Source: Moraxellaceae bacterium
GTDB lineage: Bacteria > Pseudomonadota > Gammaproteobacteria > Pseudomonadales > Moraxellaceae
Length of the DNA: 23,741 nucleotides
Direction of reading: 5' to 3'
NCBI GenBank assembly: GCA_003543245.1
Contig: DPJB01000043.1
Location: 1 to 23,741, forward strand
The position numbers were made by a program, and so were the translations under genes. Each line of letters begins with the position of its first letter. Positions within the stretch are counted from its first letter, which is position 1. The notes beneath the pieces are model-generated. The model made no database searches. It saw only the letters and a program-made list of their open reading frames with translations, and had not been told where the DNA came from. Positions 8,099-16,511 of the stretch are shown one piece after another.

Positions 8099-9268
8099 TT
8101 AGCCCTCCTTTACCGGAGAACCTGCCGAACCGGGAATGGTACCTTCCGCATAACGCACGGGCGCGCCTTCACGCTTGAGTGAAATGCGAGTGGCAACAAT
8201 GTTGTCACCCGCAGAAAGACCGCTCTGCACAATGACCTGATTGGTGCGTGCATTCTGTGCACCCAGCGTGACAGGCTGCCAGAAAAGACGGTGCTCCCGG
8301 ATGACCATGACGCCTGACTGGCCATTTTTTGTCTGCACGGCGGTCAACGGAACAGCCAGCCCGGAAGGAGCCTTCTCATCAACCAGTGCTCCCTTGGCAA
8401 ACAGCCCTCCACGCAAGCGAAGATCCGGATTTTTCACAGCGGCATAAACCGTGATACGGCGATTGCTGGCTTTTGCCAGCGGGTTCAGTCGCACCACCAG
8501 CGCCTTGAACTTCTCGTCACCAAAGGCATCAACCGAAAACGTCAGTGTCTGTCCCTTGTGCACGCGTGAAATCTCGTTCGATGGCAACTGGATTGCCAGC
8601 TCCAGCTGGCTCAAATCCACCAGTCGCAGCAGTGGGGTATTCGGCATGACCAGCTGCCCTGGCTCTACCAGGCGTTCTGCAACCATGCCGGAGAACGGCG
8701 CGCGTAAAACAGCATCGTCAAGTGACTTCTTTGCCATCATTACTGCTGCTTCATTGGCCTTCAGCTGTGAGGCGTAAACGGCCACCTGGGTTTCCGCTTT
8801 TTCCAGATCATTACGCGAGAAGAAGTTCTGCTGGCTTAACACCCTGAATTTCTTCATTTGCTCACGGGAGGTTTCCAGCTCGGCACGACTTGATTGCACC
8901 GCAGCTTCAGCCTGTGCCAGACGGGACAGTGCCTCAAGGTTGTTCTGACGCAGAACCACCTGCCCTGCCGAGACCGACTCGCCCTCACGTACCGGAACGT
9001 CAATGATGTCACCCGCAACACGCGCATTCAGCAGCATCTGTTGTACCGGCATCAGCGTACCGGTGAATGGCACTTCTGCATCAAAGTGGGTGACCTTCAC
9101 CACCGCCACATCAGAAGGAAGCAATTCAACAGCACGAACCTGTCTGGACATGGAGCTGACAGAGGGACTTGGCCATGCCAGCACCAGGGCACTCACCAGC
9201 AAGAACAAACCAAATGCATACATCCAGGGATGACGCACAACCGTCTGCACAAGGGCACGATATTGCAT
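8099..9268 (-). CDS. RND periplasmic adaptor subunit (membrane fusion protein)
   Basis: Links the inner-membrane pump to an outer-membrane channel. I chose the ATG at 9268 (389 aa) because GGGAGG lies 8 nt before it and the previous gene stops 2 bp upstream; the ATG at 9286 has no ribosome-binding site. An N-terminal membrane segment (about residues 15-34) anchors it; there is no lipobox cysteine, so it is not a lipoprotein. Half lipoyl motifs appear as ARVAGDIIDVPVREGESV and RAPFSGMVAERLVEPGQLV, flanking an alpha-helical hairpin of heptad-like residues (~105-175). A beta-barrel and membrane-proximal domain follow. The adjacent permease gene (3 bp apart) makes the pairing certain; the family identity is clear. 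Confidence 0.94.
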   Translation of the reverse strand: MQYRALVQTVVRHPWMYAFGLFLLVSALVLAWPSPSVSSMSRQVRAVELLPSDVAVVKVTHFDAEVPFTGTLMPVQQMLLNARVAGDIIDVPVREGESVSAGQVVLRQNNLEALSRLAQAEAAVQSSRAELETSREQMKKFRVLSQQNFFSRNDLEKAETQVAVYASQLKANEAAVMMAKKSLDDAVLRAPFSGMVAERLVEPGQLVMPNTPLLRLVDLSQLELAIQLPSNEISRVHKGQTLTFSVDAFGDEKFKALVVRLNPLAKASNRRITVYAAVKNPDLRLRGGLFAKGALVDEKAPSGLAVPLTAVQTKNGQSGVMVIREHRLFWQPVTLGAQNARTNQVIVQSGLSAGDNIVATRISLKREGAPVRYAEGTIPGSAGSPVKEG

Positions 9269-9270
9269 GA

Positions 9271-10371
9271 CTACAGCCTCCCGCATTCAAAATAGGGAAC
9301 CAGCCTTTCATCGAGGACAGGCAGGCTGTCCCGTGAAAAGCTGGCAAGGTAATGGGTTCCGGCCATGAAGAAATGGCGGAAATTCCTGATAACAGTGCGA
9401 CGAGGATCATTGGCAGACAAACTGAGCGACAAGGCTCTTCCACCCGCCTGGCTGCAATGCTCCCAGAGCGCCTGCAGCAATACGGCAAAAGCCTCGGTGT
9501 CATCAGGAGTTGTCAGGGGCGAATGCACCAGACGGTAATCCAGCAGTTCACCAGCTGGCGGCAGGTGTAATCCACCCAGCAGACGTGTCCAGAGGTTGTA
9601 AACCGGGCGCAACAGATTGATCCAGGGCTTATAGGAAACCACACGCGTCTGCTTGAAGGCTTTCTGGTCCCAGACGGCCCCGAGCGCACAAAGATCACCA
9701 TGACGCTCTACCAGAATGAAATCCTGAATGGACAAACCACGAAAATAGGCCTCACCTGTCAGCAGACCATTGAAATCATAGGCCGGCAAAAACTGGTAAT
9801 AACGGGACATCTTCTGCACAAAACCGTTCATGACAGGGATATCAGAAACCGTGGCTTTACGTACCGAACAATCAGTGGAGGCCTCCTGTTGCTTGCTGCC
9901 GGTGAGCGTAAAGGTTTCGACATTGATCTGAGGCGCATAGAAAGGCATGCCGGCACGCCCACCCTGCGCCAGGGCAGAGCGGGAGCGCTCGTTCTCATTG
10001 AGGATGATGGTTTGATACCAGCCACTTTCGCCAAGGATATCGCGCATTTTACGGCTCAGGTAAACCAGCAAGCGCCCCCCCTGATGCGCAGCAGCAACAC
10101 GCAAGTCTCCTGCAAAACGCACATCACAACGCTCACCATTCACAAACACGGGGCGCTGACCGAGATTAACCACTGCGACAATATCGGCGGTATCCCTGTG
10201 CTGGGCGACAAGGATTTCCGGCTGCACATGGGATACCGTCGCAGCCTGCAGATAACTGGGAGCGCGCTCAAAACCGAGCGCCAGCAATGCCGAGGGCTGC
10301 GGGGCACCCAGCAAGCGACGGATGCCCTCATCATCACCAGCCTGTACCGCACGAATGGCGTAGGCGCTCAT
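9271..10371 (-). CDS. Tandem GNAT-fold acyltransferase
   Basis: A 366-residue protein that appears to hold two GNAT-like halves. The N-terminal half (residues ~5-158) has the acyl-CoA-binding strand-loop-helix pattern, DVRFAGDLRVAAAHQGGRL at about residues 83-101, followed by TIILNENERSRSALAQGG and a late FYAPQINVETFTL strand, as in N-acetyltransferases. The C-terminal half begins with SVRKATVSDIPVMNGFV (~169), another GNAT-style opening, but its acyl-CoA loop is degenerate. The start codon overlaps the GH3 stop (ATGA), and there is no good ribosome-binding site, so translation probably depends on coupling to GH3. It would transfer an acyl group to an amine, but the donor and acceptor are unknown. 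It is co-transcribed with the GH3 enzyme and the RND pump. Confidence 0.7.
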   Translation of the reverse strand: MSAYAIRAVQAGDDEGIRRLLGAPQPSALLALGFERAPSYLQAATVSHVQPEILVAQHRDTADIVAVVNLGQRPVFVNGERCDVRFAGDLRVAAAHQGGRLLVYLSRKMRDILGESGWYQTIILNENERSRSALAQGGRAGMPFYAPQINVETFTLTGSKQQEASTDCSVRKATVSDIPVMNGFVQKMSRYYQFLPAYDFNGLLTGEAYFRGLSIQDFILVERHGDLCALGAVWDQKAFKQTRVVSYKPWINLLRPVYNLWTRLLGGLHLPPAGELLDYRLVHSPLTTPDDTEAFAVLLQALWEHCSQAGGRALSLSLSANDPRRTVIRNFRHFFMAGTHYLASFSRDSLPVLDERLVPYFECGRL

Positions 10372-12002
10372 GACAGCACACGGGATTCTGTGCTGAAGAA
10401 TCCGGCTGCTTCAGGCAGGACATTGCGCAGATGCGACAATGCAACCCGGCGTACGGACTCCGGCTTGATATTGCCCTCGATCATGCCGGCGGCAACCGCA
10501 ATTAACTGATAGAGCGCCCAGCCATCGTCAACCAGAAGGGCAGCCGCAGGCTCCAGCTGGTGTAGATCCCGGGCAAGGTCGTAATGAAAATGGCGCCGCA
10601 GCTTTTGCTCGACAGCCTGAGCGATCTGCTCATCCGGCCCCAGCTTCGTGCCGGCAGAGGTGCGACTGAACAGCGCGATATAACGCGAACGTCCCTCGCC
10701 ACGGGCATCCACCGCCAGCAGAGTGACAGGCTCGACACCCGAGTCCAGAGCTGTCTCGGCCAGCACTTGACGTGCTGCTTCAGGTGACATTTTCTCACCC
10801 ACCAGATCCACACCAAACAGCCGGCCCATGAACTGGAAACACGGAACCTGTCCCATGAACCCGGTTACCGCAATGCGGTCATCCAGCCGATAGCGCAGCA
10901 GACCATTACCGCCACTGATGATGGGACTGACTTCATCGCCCTCACGCAGTTCCCAGGGAGCGAGCACCACACCGTCTGACAGACGCTCAAACTCATAGAC
11001 ATGACTTTGGTAGGCCAGTGGATAGCGATCCTCATAGGGAATGGTAACCACGCCCTCGGTGGCCCACAGCCCCTTGCCCTCAAAGGAGGCCTGGGGAAGC
11101 GCAAGCCGCAACTGTGCCGCCCATGGCGCTGCATCTGCTGTATCCCACGCAGAAACCAGCGCCAGCTCCGGCCAGAGCCGCTGGGCAATTTCTGCGGGAG
11201 TGAGTCCTGCCACTGCCGCCAGGCGGCGCGCACGATCAGGGCGGTGAGGAGCAGGAACAGCCGTCAGTGAGGCGGCGCGAGCCCCCCATTGACCGCTGGC
11301 CAGCACAGAGGCCAGCTCATTCGCCCACTGAGCGAGACTTTCCAGCTGCTGCAGGGCAAAAGTGGGACTCCAGACTGACAGCATGCGCAGATCATCATGC
11401 GCAACCAGCCAGGCCAGAGTGGCAAACATGGCATCGTCGGCACGACCGGCAAAAGCCACACCCGGCGGAACTGCCTGTGAACGGGCCGCCAATACTCGCT
11501 TGGCAAACCCCAGCAGCTCACTGTCATCATTGAAGTTGCCATCCAGCAATTTACGCTGGCTTTCCGGCAACCATGATACTGACCAGTAGTGCCGCCCCGT
11601 TCCAAGACGAGGGTGTTGACGGTACAGGCTGGCCAGCCACGGACCGATGGCGGCATCCAGCTCACCGAGAAAACTGCGTGTGTAAGGAATCAGCTTCAGT
11701 GCTTCGGAGGAGCCACTGGTAGGCTGGTAACGCTGCAAGGGACTGTTGATCAGCTGCGCACGTCCCTCACGTTGCGCGAGGATGCGTTCCTTCCAGTCGC
11801 CATAGCGCGACAGCGGCACATGCTCCCGGAACTCTTCCCAGCTGGCCCCCGATTGCAAACCGGGAACTGTGCCAACCTGCTGCAGCAGCAGGTCGAGCTT
11901 GTGCCGCTGCACCGTTTCGAGCTGATTACGCTGACCGGCGAAGCGGCGATCTGCCTGCCAGCACGCCAGACGCAACGCCTGATGAGTCAATGCCGTCAAC
12001 AT
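10368..12002 (-). CDS. GH3 auxin-responsive-promoter-family acyl-adenylate enzyme
   Basis: A 544-residue member of the GH3 branch of the adenylate-forming superfamily. Plant members activate a carboxylic acid with ATP and join it to an amino acid. Family marks are the phosphate-binding loop QPTSGSSEALKLIP (TSGSS at 95-99), ATEG at 314-317 (equivalent of the SSE motif), NGLLRYRLDDRIAVTGF at ~366-382 followed by PCFQFMGR, and VGEKMSPEA at 401-409. The frame is open further upstream to 12182, but I prefer the ATG at 12002: GGCAGGTGG lies before it, the protein then begins with a typical GH3 N-terminus, and the longer form would overlap the previous gene by ~120 bp. Bacterial GH3 proteins are little characterised. 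Substrate unknown; placement with acyltransferases and an efflux pump suggests synthesis of an acyl conjugate. Confidence 0.85.
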   Translation of the reverse strand: MLTALTHQALRLACWQADRRFAGQRNQLETVQRHKLDLLLQQVGTVPGLQSGASWEEFREHVPLSRYGDWKERILAQREGRAQLINSPLQRYQPTSGSSEALKLIPYTRSFLGELDAAIGPWLASLYRQHPRLGTGRHYWSVSWLPESQRKLLDGNFNDDSELLGFAKRVLAARSQAVPPGVAFAGRADDAMFATLAWLVAHDDLRMLSVWSPTFALQQLESLAQWANELASVLASGQWGARAASLTAVPAPHRPDRARRLAAVAGLTPAEIAQRLWPELALVSAWDTADAAPWAAQLRLALPQASFEGKGLWATEGVVTIPYEDRYPLAYQSHVYEFERLSDGVVLAPWELREGDEVSPIISGGNGLLRYRLDDRIAVTGFMGQVPCFQFMGRLFGVDLVGEKMSPEAARQVLAETALDSGVEPVTLLAVDARGEGRSRYIALFSRTSAGTKLGPDEQIAQAVEQKLRRHFHYDLARDLHQLEPAAALLVDDGWALYQLIAVAAGMIEGNIKPESVRRVALSHLRNVLPEAAGFFSTESRVLS

Positions 12003-12063
12003 GATGCGCCACCTGCCTGATAAGTAAAACCGCGGGACAACAACCGAAACGCCTGCCGGCGAA

Positions 12064-12879
12064 TCAATTCCCCACTGAGCGCAACTTGACCACCACTGCC
12101 GCAGCGTCACTACGCTGCGCGTCAGCATCAGCACTGCCCTTGCTGGCCGGCTTGGTGGCATAACGAATGGAGAACTTGGCAAGGTCAGACCAGCCGATTT
12201 CGCCTACACAGGGCAGCTCAGTGCCACGACGCCACTCCGGATTGCGCTCTTCAAAGAAGCGGATGGCGGGGCTGTCGGCACGCATACGCTCGGTAATCTC
12301 GGCAACATCACCACGCAAGGGCTGGTAATCATCGCCAAAATCAAGGATGCGGCTTTCGCGGTTATAGAAAGCAGGGAACATATGTTCGCAATAGGCATCC
12401 ACAATATCGGACAGGTGCTCACCTTCTCCCCCGTCATGACGGGGATAGAAGGTAAAGAAGTTGTTGGCAAGCAACAGGTAGGTCTTGAAACCCTTCGAGA
12501 TCAGGAACCAGTAGATCGGCCGGAAGGGATTCCTTACCTTCTCGGCAATCAGGAACCTGAAAAAGGCAAACTGGAGAGCCCTGGAGCCCCAGTAGGCACG
12601 CTCGATAATGGTGTCACCACTGAATACACCGCGCACCTTGCGGCCATTGACCGCAACATCCGTGGTCATCAGCGTGGAGAAGCCGACAACCCGGCCTCCC
12701 GCATTGCGCATGATAAAGGCACCGGTCTTCTTGCTCAGGTCATGCAGGAATATGTCCCAGGTGGTGTTCTCGTAGTACTGGGAATAGACAGCGTACATCT
12801 GGCGGATGGCATGCACATCAATGTCTGCCGTGCGGGCATAAGTGGCATTGAGAGCAGCGCGCTTGTTATTGTTTTTCAT
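12064..12879 (-). CDS. GNAT-like protein of unknown function, first gene of the operon
   Basis: A 271-residue soluble protein that I do not recognise by name. Features resembling the GNAT/N-acyltransferase fold are an N-terminal helix-rich part (RQMYAVYSQYYENTTWDIF), a strand pair GAFIMRNAGGRVVGFSTLM (residues ~53-71), and a second strand-turn-helix, VRGVFSGDTIIERAYWGSR (~82-100), which could hold an acyl carrier or CoA phosphate. An aromatic-rich core (WFLISKGFKTYLLLANNFF) follows, and the alanine-rich, low-complexity C-terminus (~245-265) is probably disordered. CAGGGA precedes the ATG. It leads the operon, 61 bp before the GH3 start, directly downstream of a plausible AraC-controlled promoter. 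Acyl transfer to the product of the GH3 enzyme is a guess from context. Confidence 0.6.
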   Translation of the reverse strand: MKNNNKRAALNATYARTADIDVHAIRQMYAVYSQYYENTTWDIFLHDLSKKTGAFIMRNAGGRVVGFSTLMTTDVAVNGRKVRGVFSGDTIIERAYWGSRALQFAFFRFLIAEKVRNPFRPIYWFLISKGFKTYLLLANNFFTFYPRHDGGEGEHLSDIVDAYCEHMFPAFYNRESRILDFGDDYQPLRGDVAEITERMRADSPAIRFFEERNPEWRRGTELPCVGEIGWSDLAKFSIRYATKPASKGSADADAQRSDAAAVVVKLRSVGN

Positions 12880-12911
12880 TGCGCATCCCTGGGTGGTCCG
12901 TGGGGATGGGT

Positions 12912-12940
12912 ATTATTGGAAGCCGACCACAAAGAGTCAC
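12912..12940 (-). promoter_or_regulatory. Candidate sigma70 promoter of the GH3/RND operon
   Basis: On the minus strand GTGACT (4/6 match to the -35) is separated by exactly 17 bp from AATAAT (5/6 match to the -10). Transcription would begin about 25 nt before the ATG at 12879, leaving room for the CAGGGA ribosome-binding site. The weak -35 fits an activator-dependent promoter. Not tested. Confidence 0.4.
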
Positions 12941-12949
12941 GAGGGAAAG

Positions 12950-12981
12950 CGGCCAGATCATGTGCATGACCGGCCACATCA
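12950..12981. promoter_or_regulatory. Candidate AraC-type tandem operator upstream of the operon promoter
   Basis: GGCCAGATCA (12951-12960) and GGCCACATCA (12972-12981) are direct repeats with 9 of 10 matches and a 21-bp period; the preceding C is also shared. Read toward the operon they are TGATnTGGCC. The nearer copy ends 10 bp upstream of the proposed -35, the classic placement for an AraC-family activator binding two tandem half-sites. The divergent AraC gene at 13073 is the obvious candidate protein. The two-copy pattern and position are seen; binding is inferred. Confidence 0.4.
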
Positions 12982-13072
12982 CCCGCTGATCAACACCACT
13001 CATCGCCTTTTATTGCCAATCCGTCAGCCAAAACAGTACCCTTCGCCAAAATAACAATAAAAAAGTGCTTAC

Positions 13073-14071
13073 ATGGATGACTTACCGTTCATTCCGGTGA
13101 TCTATATGCACAGGATGGTCGACATGCTGCGTGAAGAGCATATCGATACCGACCAGGTCCTGCGCGAGTGCGGAATCAACCCTGCCCTGATGAATCGCCC
13201 GGATACGATGCTGACCGCCCGGCAGACGAGGATACTGATCAGCAAATACATGGGGCTGTCGTCCGTAACCTACCCCGGGGTACGGTTTGGCCAACGACTG
13301 GATCTGGTTACCCACGGCCTGCTGGGTTTTGTTTTTTTCTGGGAAGGCTCCTTTCAGGACATGCTATCCAACATTGTGGCATTCCTGCGTGTCCGCTTTC
13401 CCCTGATGCACTTCGAGCTGCGCCAGGGCGCGGACTACTTCAGCTTTGACATTCGCTGCGACAAGCGCATCCGCGATATCGAGCCCTTCCTGATCCAGAC
13501 CGTGATTGGCAGCATTACCGGGCTGGGCCGTATGCTGACACAGCGCATCAGCATCCATTGCCGGCAGGAGACATTCAGGGACCTGAAGACACTGCAAAGC
13601 ATGCTGAAGGCAGACGCGGCCTATACGGATGACGACAATTCGGTCCGCTTCTATACCTCGGGAATACAGCTCAAATCCACCAGCGACGGCAGCAGCAAGG
13701 AGCAGGAGACCAATGAAGGCATCGAAGAACATGGCTTTGTCATCAAGCTGCGCAACCTTCTGCTTGAGAACCTGCAGGCCAATCATGGAGCGGAGGAAAT
13801 TTCTTCACTGATGGGCATGAGCGTACGAACCATGCGACGCCGGCTAGCCAATCTCGGCATGAATTTCAACAGCATCCGTACGGATGTACGCATGCAGATT
13901 GCGATGCGGTATCTGACCACCACAAACATCAGCATTGAACGGATTGCCGACTTTGTTGGCTACAGCGACCAGACAACATTTACCCGGGCCTTTCGCGAAT
14001 GGAAAGGCCACACACCCAATGAAATACGCCAACGGCGAGTCAGAACACAAAACAACTGCACGGAAAGCTGA
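13073..14071 (+). CDS. AraC-family transcriptional regulator, divergent from the GH3/RND operon
   Basis: A 332-residue regulator of the arabinose-binding-domain subgroup. The sensor domain occupies residues ~15-200 (VTHGLLGFVFFWEGSFQDML within it). A low-complexity linker at ~203-220 (TSDGSSKEQETNEGIEE) leads to the double helix-turn-helix at ~239-325: EISSLMGMSVRTMRRRLAN, then IADFVGYSDQTTFTRAFREW and the HTPNEIRQRR closing motif. The ATG has only a poor ribosome-binding site (an A-rich leader with AAGTG), suggesting low expression. Its gene is divergent from the six-gene operon over 193 bp that contain the proposed tandem operator, so it is the probable activator. The 3' end lies only 6 bp from the convergent cyclase stop, with no terminator between. 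The inducing ligand is unknown and might be the operon's substrate or product. Confidence 0.92.
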   Translation: MDDLPFIPVIYMHRMVDMLREEHIDTDQVLRECGINPALMNRPDTMLTARQTRILISKYMGLSSVTYPGVRFGQRLDLVTHGLLGFVFFWEGSFQDMLSNIVAFLRVRFPLMHFELRQGADYFSFDIRCDKRIRDIEPFLIQTVIGSITGLGRMLTQRISIHCRQETFRDLKTLQSMLKADAAYTDDDNSVRFYTSGIQLKSTSDGSSKEQETNEGIEEHGFVIKLRNLLLENLQANHGAEEISSLMGMSVRTMRRRLANLGMNFNSIRTDVRMQIAMRYLTTTNISIERIADFVGYSDQTTFTRAFREWKGHTPNEIRQRRVRTQNNCTES

Positions 14072-14077
14072 TAGATC

Positions 14078-16321
14078 CTACTTGCTGACATGCTCAAAGA
14101 CTCCTGACCAGCCAACGGTCATGTCTGCATTGCGCAAGGTAGCAATCCGGTCAATATACATACGATATAATTTCCGCTCGGGATCCTGTGCCAGCAATTC
14201 CTGCAGGATATCCTCTGCCGCACTCCATTGCTGCGCATGGTAATAGCCGATCGCCTCATTGTAGCGGGCGACCCGCTCTTTACGTGACGTGCTCGCCTCA
14301 CTGAGCAGACAGATCGGTTCATACACCATCACCGGTTCGCTCTTCCCCTTGACGATGATGCGATCCACACGCCGGTACAGGAACTCCGGCGCCTGTGCAT
14401 GAGTGGATTCCCCCACAAGAATCCTGACACCATAAAACTTTGTCAGGCTTTCAAGACGGGAGCCCAGATTCACGGCATCACCCAGTACTGTATAGGCGCG
14501 CCGGAATTCCGAGCCCATGTCGCCGACATTCATCATGCCCGTGTTGATGCCGATACCGATATTCACCTCGGGAAATCCTGACGCAACAAACTCCTGCCTC
14601 AGGTCATCCGTTCGCTTCTGCATTGCCAGCGCAGTCACAATGGCATTATGGGCATGACGCCGGTCTTCAAGCGGGGCATTCCAGAATGCCATGACCATGT
14701 CGCCCACATACTTGTCGATCGTGCCGTTATTATCAAAAATCACCTGGGTAATCGGGGTAAAGAAACGATTAAGCATCTGTTTCAGGGCCTGCGCACTCAG
14801 CCCTTCAGAAATGGAAGTAAAGCTTCGGATATCGGAGAACAGGACCGTCATCTCGCGACTCTCTCCCTCAAGGGAAACAGACTCGGGATGCGCCAGCATC
14901 TGTTCGACATGTGCAGGAGGGACGTACTGACCAAACATGGTCTTGATTTCACGCTTCTGGTGACTGGCCCGCAAAAATCCGAAGACAATATTGAACAGGG
15001 CAATGGTGGATGCCATAAGCAGTAGCGCCGCCAGCGGCAAATCAAACCTGGCCGCCTTCCACAGCGCAAAATTGCCCAGCACCAGCACCAGCAGCCAGCC
15101 ACCGGACACCATTATCATGTAGCCCGGCTCCAGTCTTGGCAGCAGCAGCGCCAGCAAAAGTCCGCTCACCAGCAACAGCACAAACGTGGCTCCCGGCTCC
15201 CAGTCAGGACGATAGACAAACTGCTGGTTTCCTGGCGTGCTTTGCAAAATCGCATCGACCAGATTGGCATGCACTTCCACCCCCGGGTACAGCGTTTCGA
15301 GTGGCGTTGTCCGCAAATCCGCAAGCCCTAGTGCCGACGTCCCCACGAGCACGATGGCACCTTTCAGGGTACCTGCCGGCAACTCGCCCCGCATGACGCG
15401 CGAAGCAGGAACATACGTGAAGCTTTCCCGTCGTCCCTTGTATGGCACCAGCGCCCTGCCGTTTTCATCGGTACGGATGATACGGTCAGCAATCTGGATG
15501 CTCTCGATGCAAGTCATGCCACGCCTGCAACTTGCCGTTTGCAGCTTGATAAAAGGGGCATCGAGGTAAACCCTGGCCATCTCCAGCGCAAGAGAGGTGT
15601 AGAGCGCATCCTGATGCCGCAATATCAACGGAGAGCGTCGGATGACGCCATCACGATCAGGCAGTGTCGTAAAAAATCCGGATGACAGCGCCTTTGCCAT
15701 CAGGACCGGAAGATTACCGGTATAGTCCGGCAATGAAATCACACGCCAGGCATTGTCCTGCGGGTCCAGCATGAGGAATGGCTGGGGCAGCTTTCCCACC
15801 TGCACACCATCCGCATGAAACATGTAACCAAGCACCGTGCGTGAAGCGACCACCGAAGCAAGACTGGCATCATGATCAAAACGGGAGCGTCGCGCTGCAA
15901 TTTCTGCTCTTGCGGCGGGTGAAAGCGTGGGATCTGCCAGTACCTGATCAGCCGCATTGCTTTCTGCCTCTGAAAACAGCACGTCAAACCCGATGAGACT
16001 GGCACCCTCCTTCTCCAGGGCTTTTACCAGTGTAGCCACCTTGTCGCGACTCCAGGGCCAGCGTCCCTCGCGCTTGATGCTCTGCTCGTCAATGTCGACC
16101 ACAATGACGGGAACCCGCCCTTCCGGTCGTGTCGTGGTAAGCAACTGAAAGCGCAGGTCATACAACAGGGTATCCAGACGCTCCAGCGGCCGGGCAATCC
16201 TGCCAGCCACCCGACTGTCCTCACTGAGACTGATGACATCCAGTACCAGTATCAGGATGACAATGCCCAAGCCCAGCCAGGCCGGTACACCGCGCATACT
16301 GTTCCGCAACGTCTCCCACAT
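14078..16321 (-). CDS. CHASE2-domain class III adenylate cyclase
   Basis: A membrane protein of 747 residues that should make cAMP from ATP. An N-terminal membrane helix (~14-33) precedes a periplasmic CHASE2 sensor domain (~45-370; VIVVDIDEQSIKREGRWPW is typical). Three membrane helices follow (~377-395, 403-421, 429-449), then the cytosolic catalytic domain. Metal-binding aspartates are D497 (LFSDIRSF) and D541 (DKYVGDMVM). K537 and D615 (VLGDAVNLGSR) specify adenine, and N618 and R622 are the transition-state residues, so it is predicted active and ATP-specific. The C-terminus (~683-730) is helical with a TPR-like RYNEAIGYYHAQQWSAAED segment. AGGA precedes the ATG. It diverges from the hybrid kinase gene across 190 bp. 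The sensed signal is unknown. Confidence 0.94.
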   Translation of the reverse strand: MWETLRNSMRGVPAWLGLGIVILILVLDVISLSEDSRVAGRIARPLERLDTLLYDLRFQLLTTTRPEGRVPVIVVDIDEQSIKREGRWPWSRDKVATLVKALEKEGASLIGFDVLFSEAESNAADQVLADPTLSPAARAEIAARRSRFDHDASLASVVASRTVLGYMFHADGVQVGKLPQPFLMLDPQDNAWRVISLPDYTGNLPVLMAKALSSGFFTTLPDRDGVIRRSPLILRHQDALYTSLALEMARVYLDAPFIKLQTASCRRGMTCIESIQIADRIIRTDENGRALVPYKGRRESFTYVPASRVMRGELPAGTLKGAIVLVGTSALGLADLRTTPLETLYPGVEVHANLVDAILQSTPGNQQFVYRPDWEPGATFVLLLVSGLLLALLLPRLEPGYMIMVSGGWLLVLVLGNFALWKAARFDLPLAALLLMASTIALFNIVFGFLRASHQKREIKTMFGQYVPPAHVEQMLAHPESVSLEGESREMTVLFSDIRSFTSISEGLSAQALKQMLNRFFTPITQVIFDNNGTIDKYVGDMVMAFWNAPLEDRRHAHNAIVTALAMQKRTDDLRQEFVASGFPEVNIGIGINTGMMNVGDMGSEFRRAYTVLGDAVNLGSRLESLTKFYGVRILVGESTHAQAPEFLYRRVDRIIVKGKSEPVMVYEPICLLSEASTSRKERVARYNEAIGYYHAQQWSAAEDILQELLAQDPERKLYRMYIDRIATLRNADMTVGWSGVFEHVSK

Positions 16322-16511
16322 GCTGTCCTGCCTTCTGTCCCTGTTATCAATTCCGGAACAGAACTTCCCATGCCGACACCGCTCACTGCAAGCCCTTTAG
16401 CCACCAGTCGCCGTCAGGTGGTGCTGGCCTTTAAGGGTGCGCTCCGGTTTAATTGCTACTGTACAAGCATGTGTGCTGAACCTTTCAGCCGGGTAGCAGG
16501 GAGTCGCAGTA

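Noticed and set aside
9269..9286. The upstream ATG at 9286 as the adaptor start
   Set aside because: It has no ribosome-binding site, whereas GGGAGG lies 8 nt before the ATG at 9268.
9700..10509. A 269-codon plus-strand open frame
   Set aside because: It lies antisense to the double-GNAT gene and the end of GH3, lacks a recognisable domain and has no ribosome-binding site of note.
12003..12182. A 60-codon N-terminal extension of the GH3 frame
   Set aside because: It overlaps the end of the previous gene by ~120 bp, and the sequence from the ATG at 12002 already gives a normal GH3 N-terminus with a ribosome-binding site.
12951..12976. The imperfect palindrome around ATCATGTGCATGAC as an operator dyad
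   Set aside because: The direct repeat GGCCAnATCA at a 21-bp period explains the region better and fits AraC-family binding.
16441..16511. TTTAAT as a -10 element for the hybrid kinase
   Set aside because: No acceptable -35 at 16-18 bp was found, so I do not annotate a promoter.
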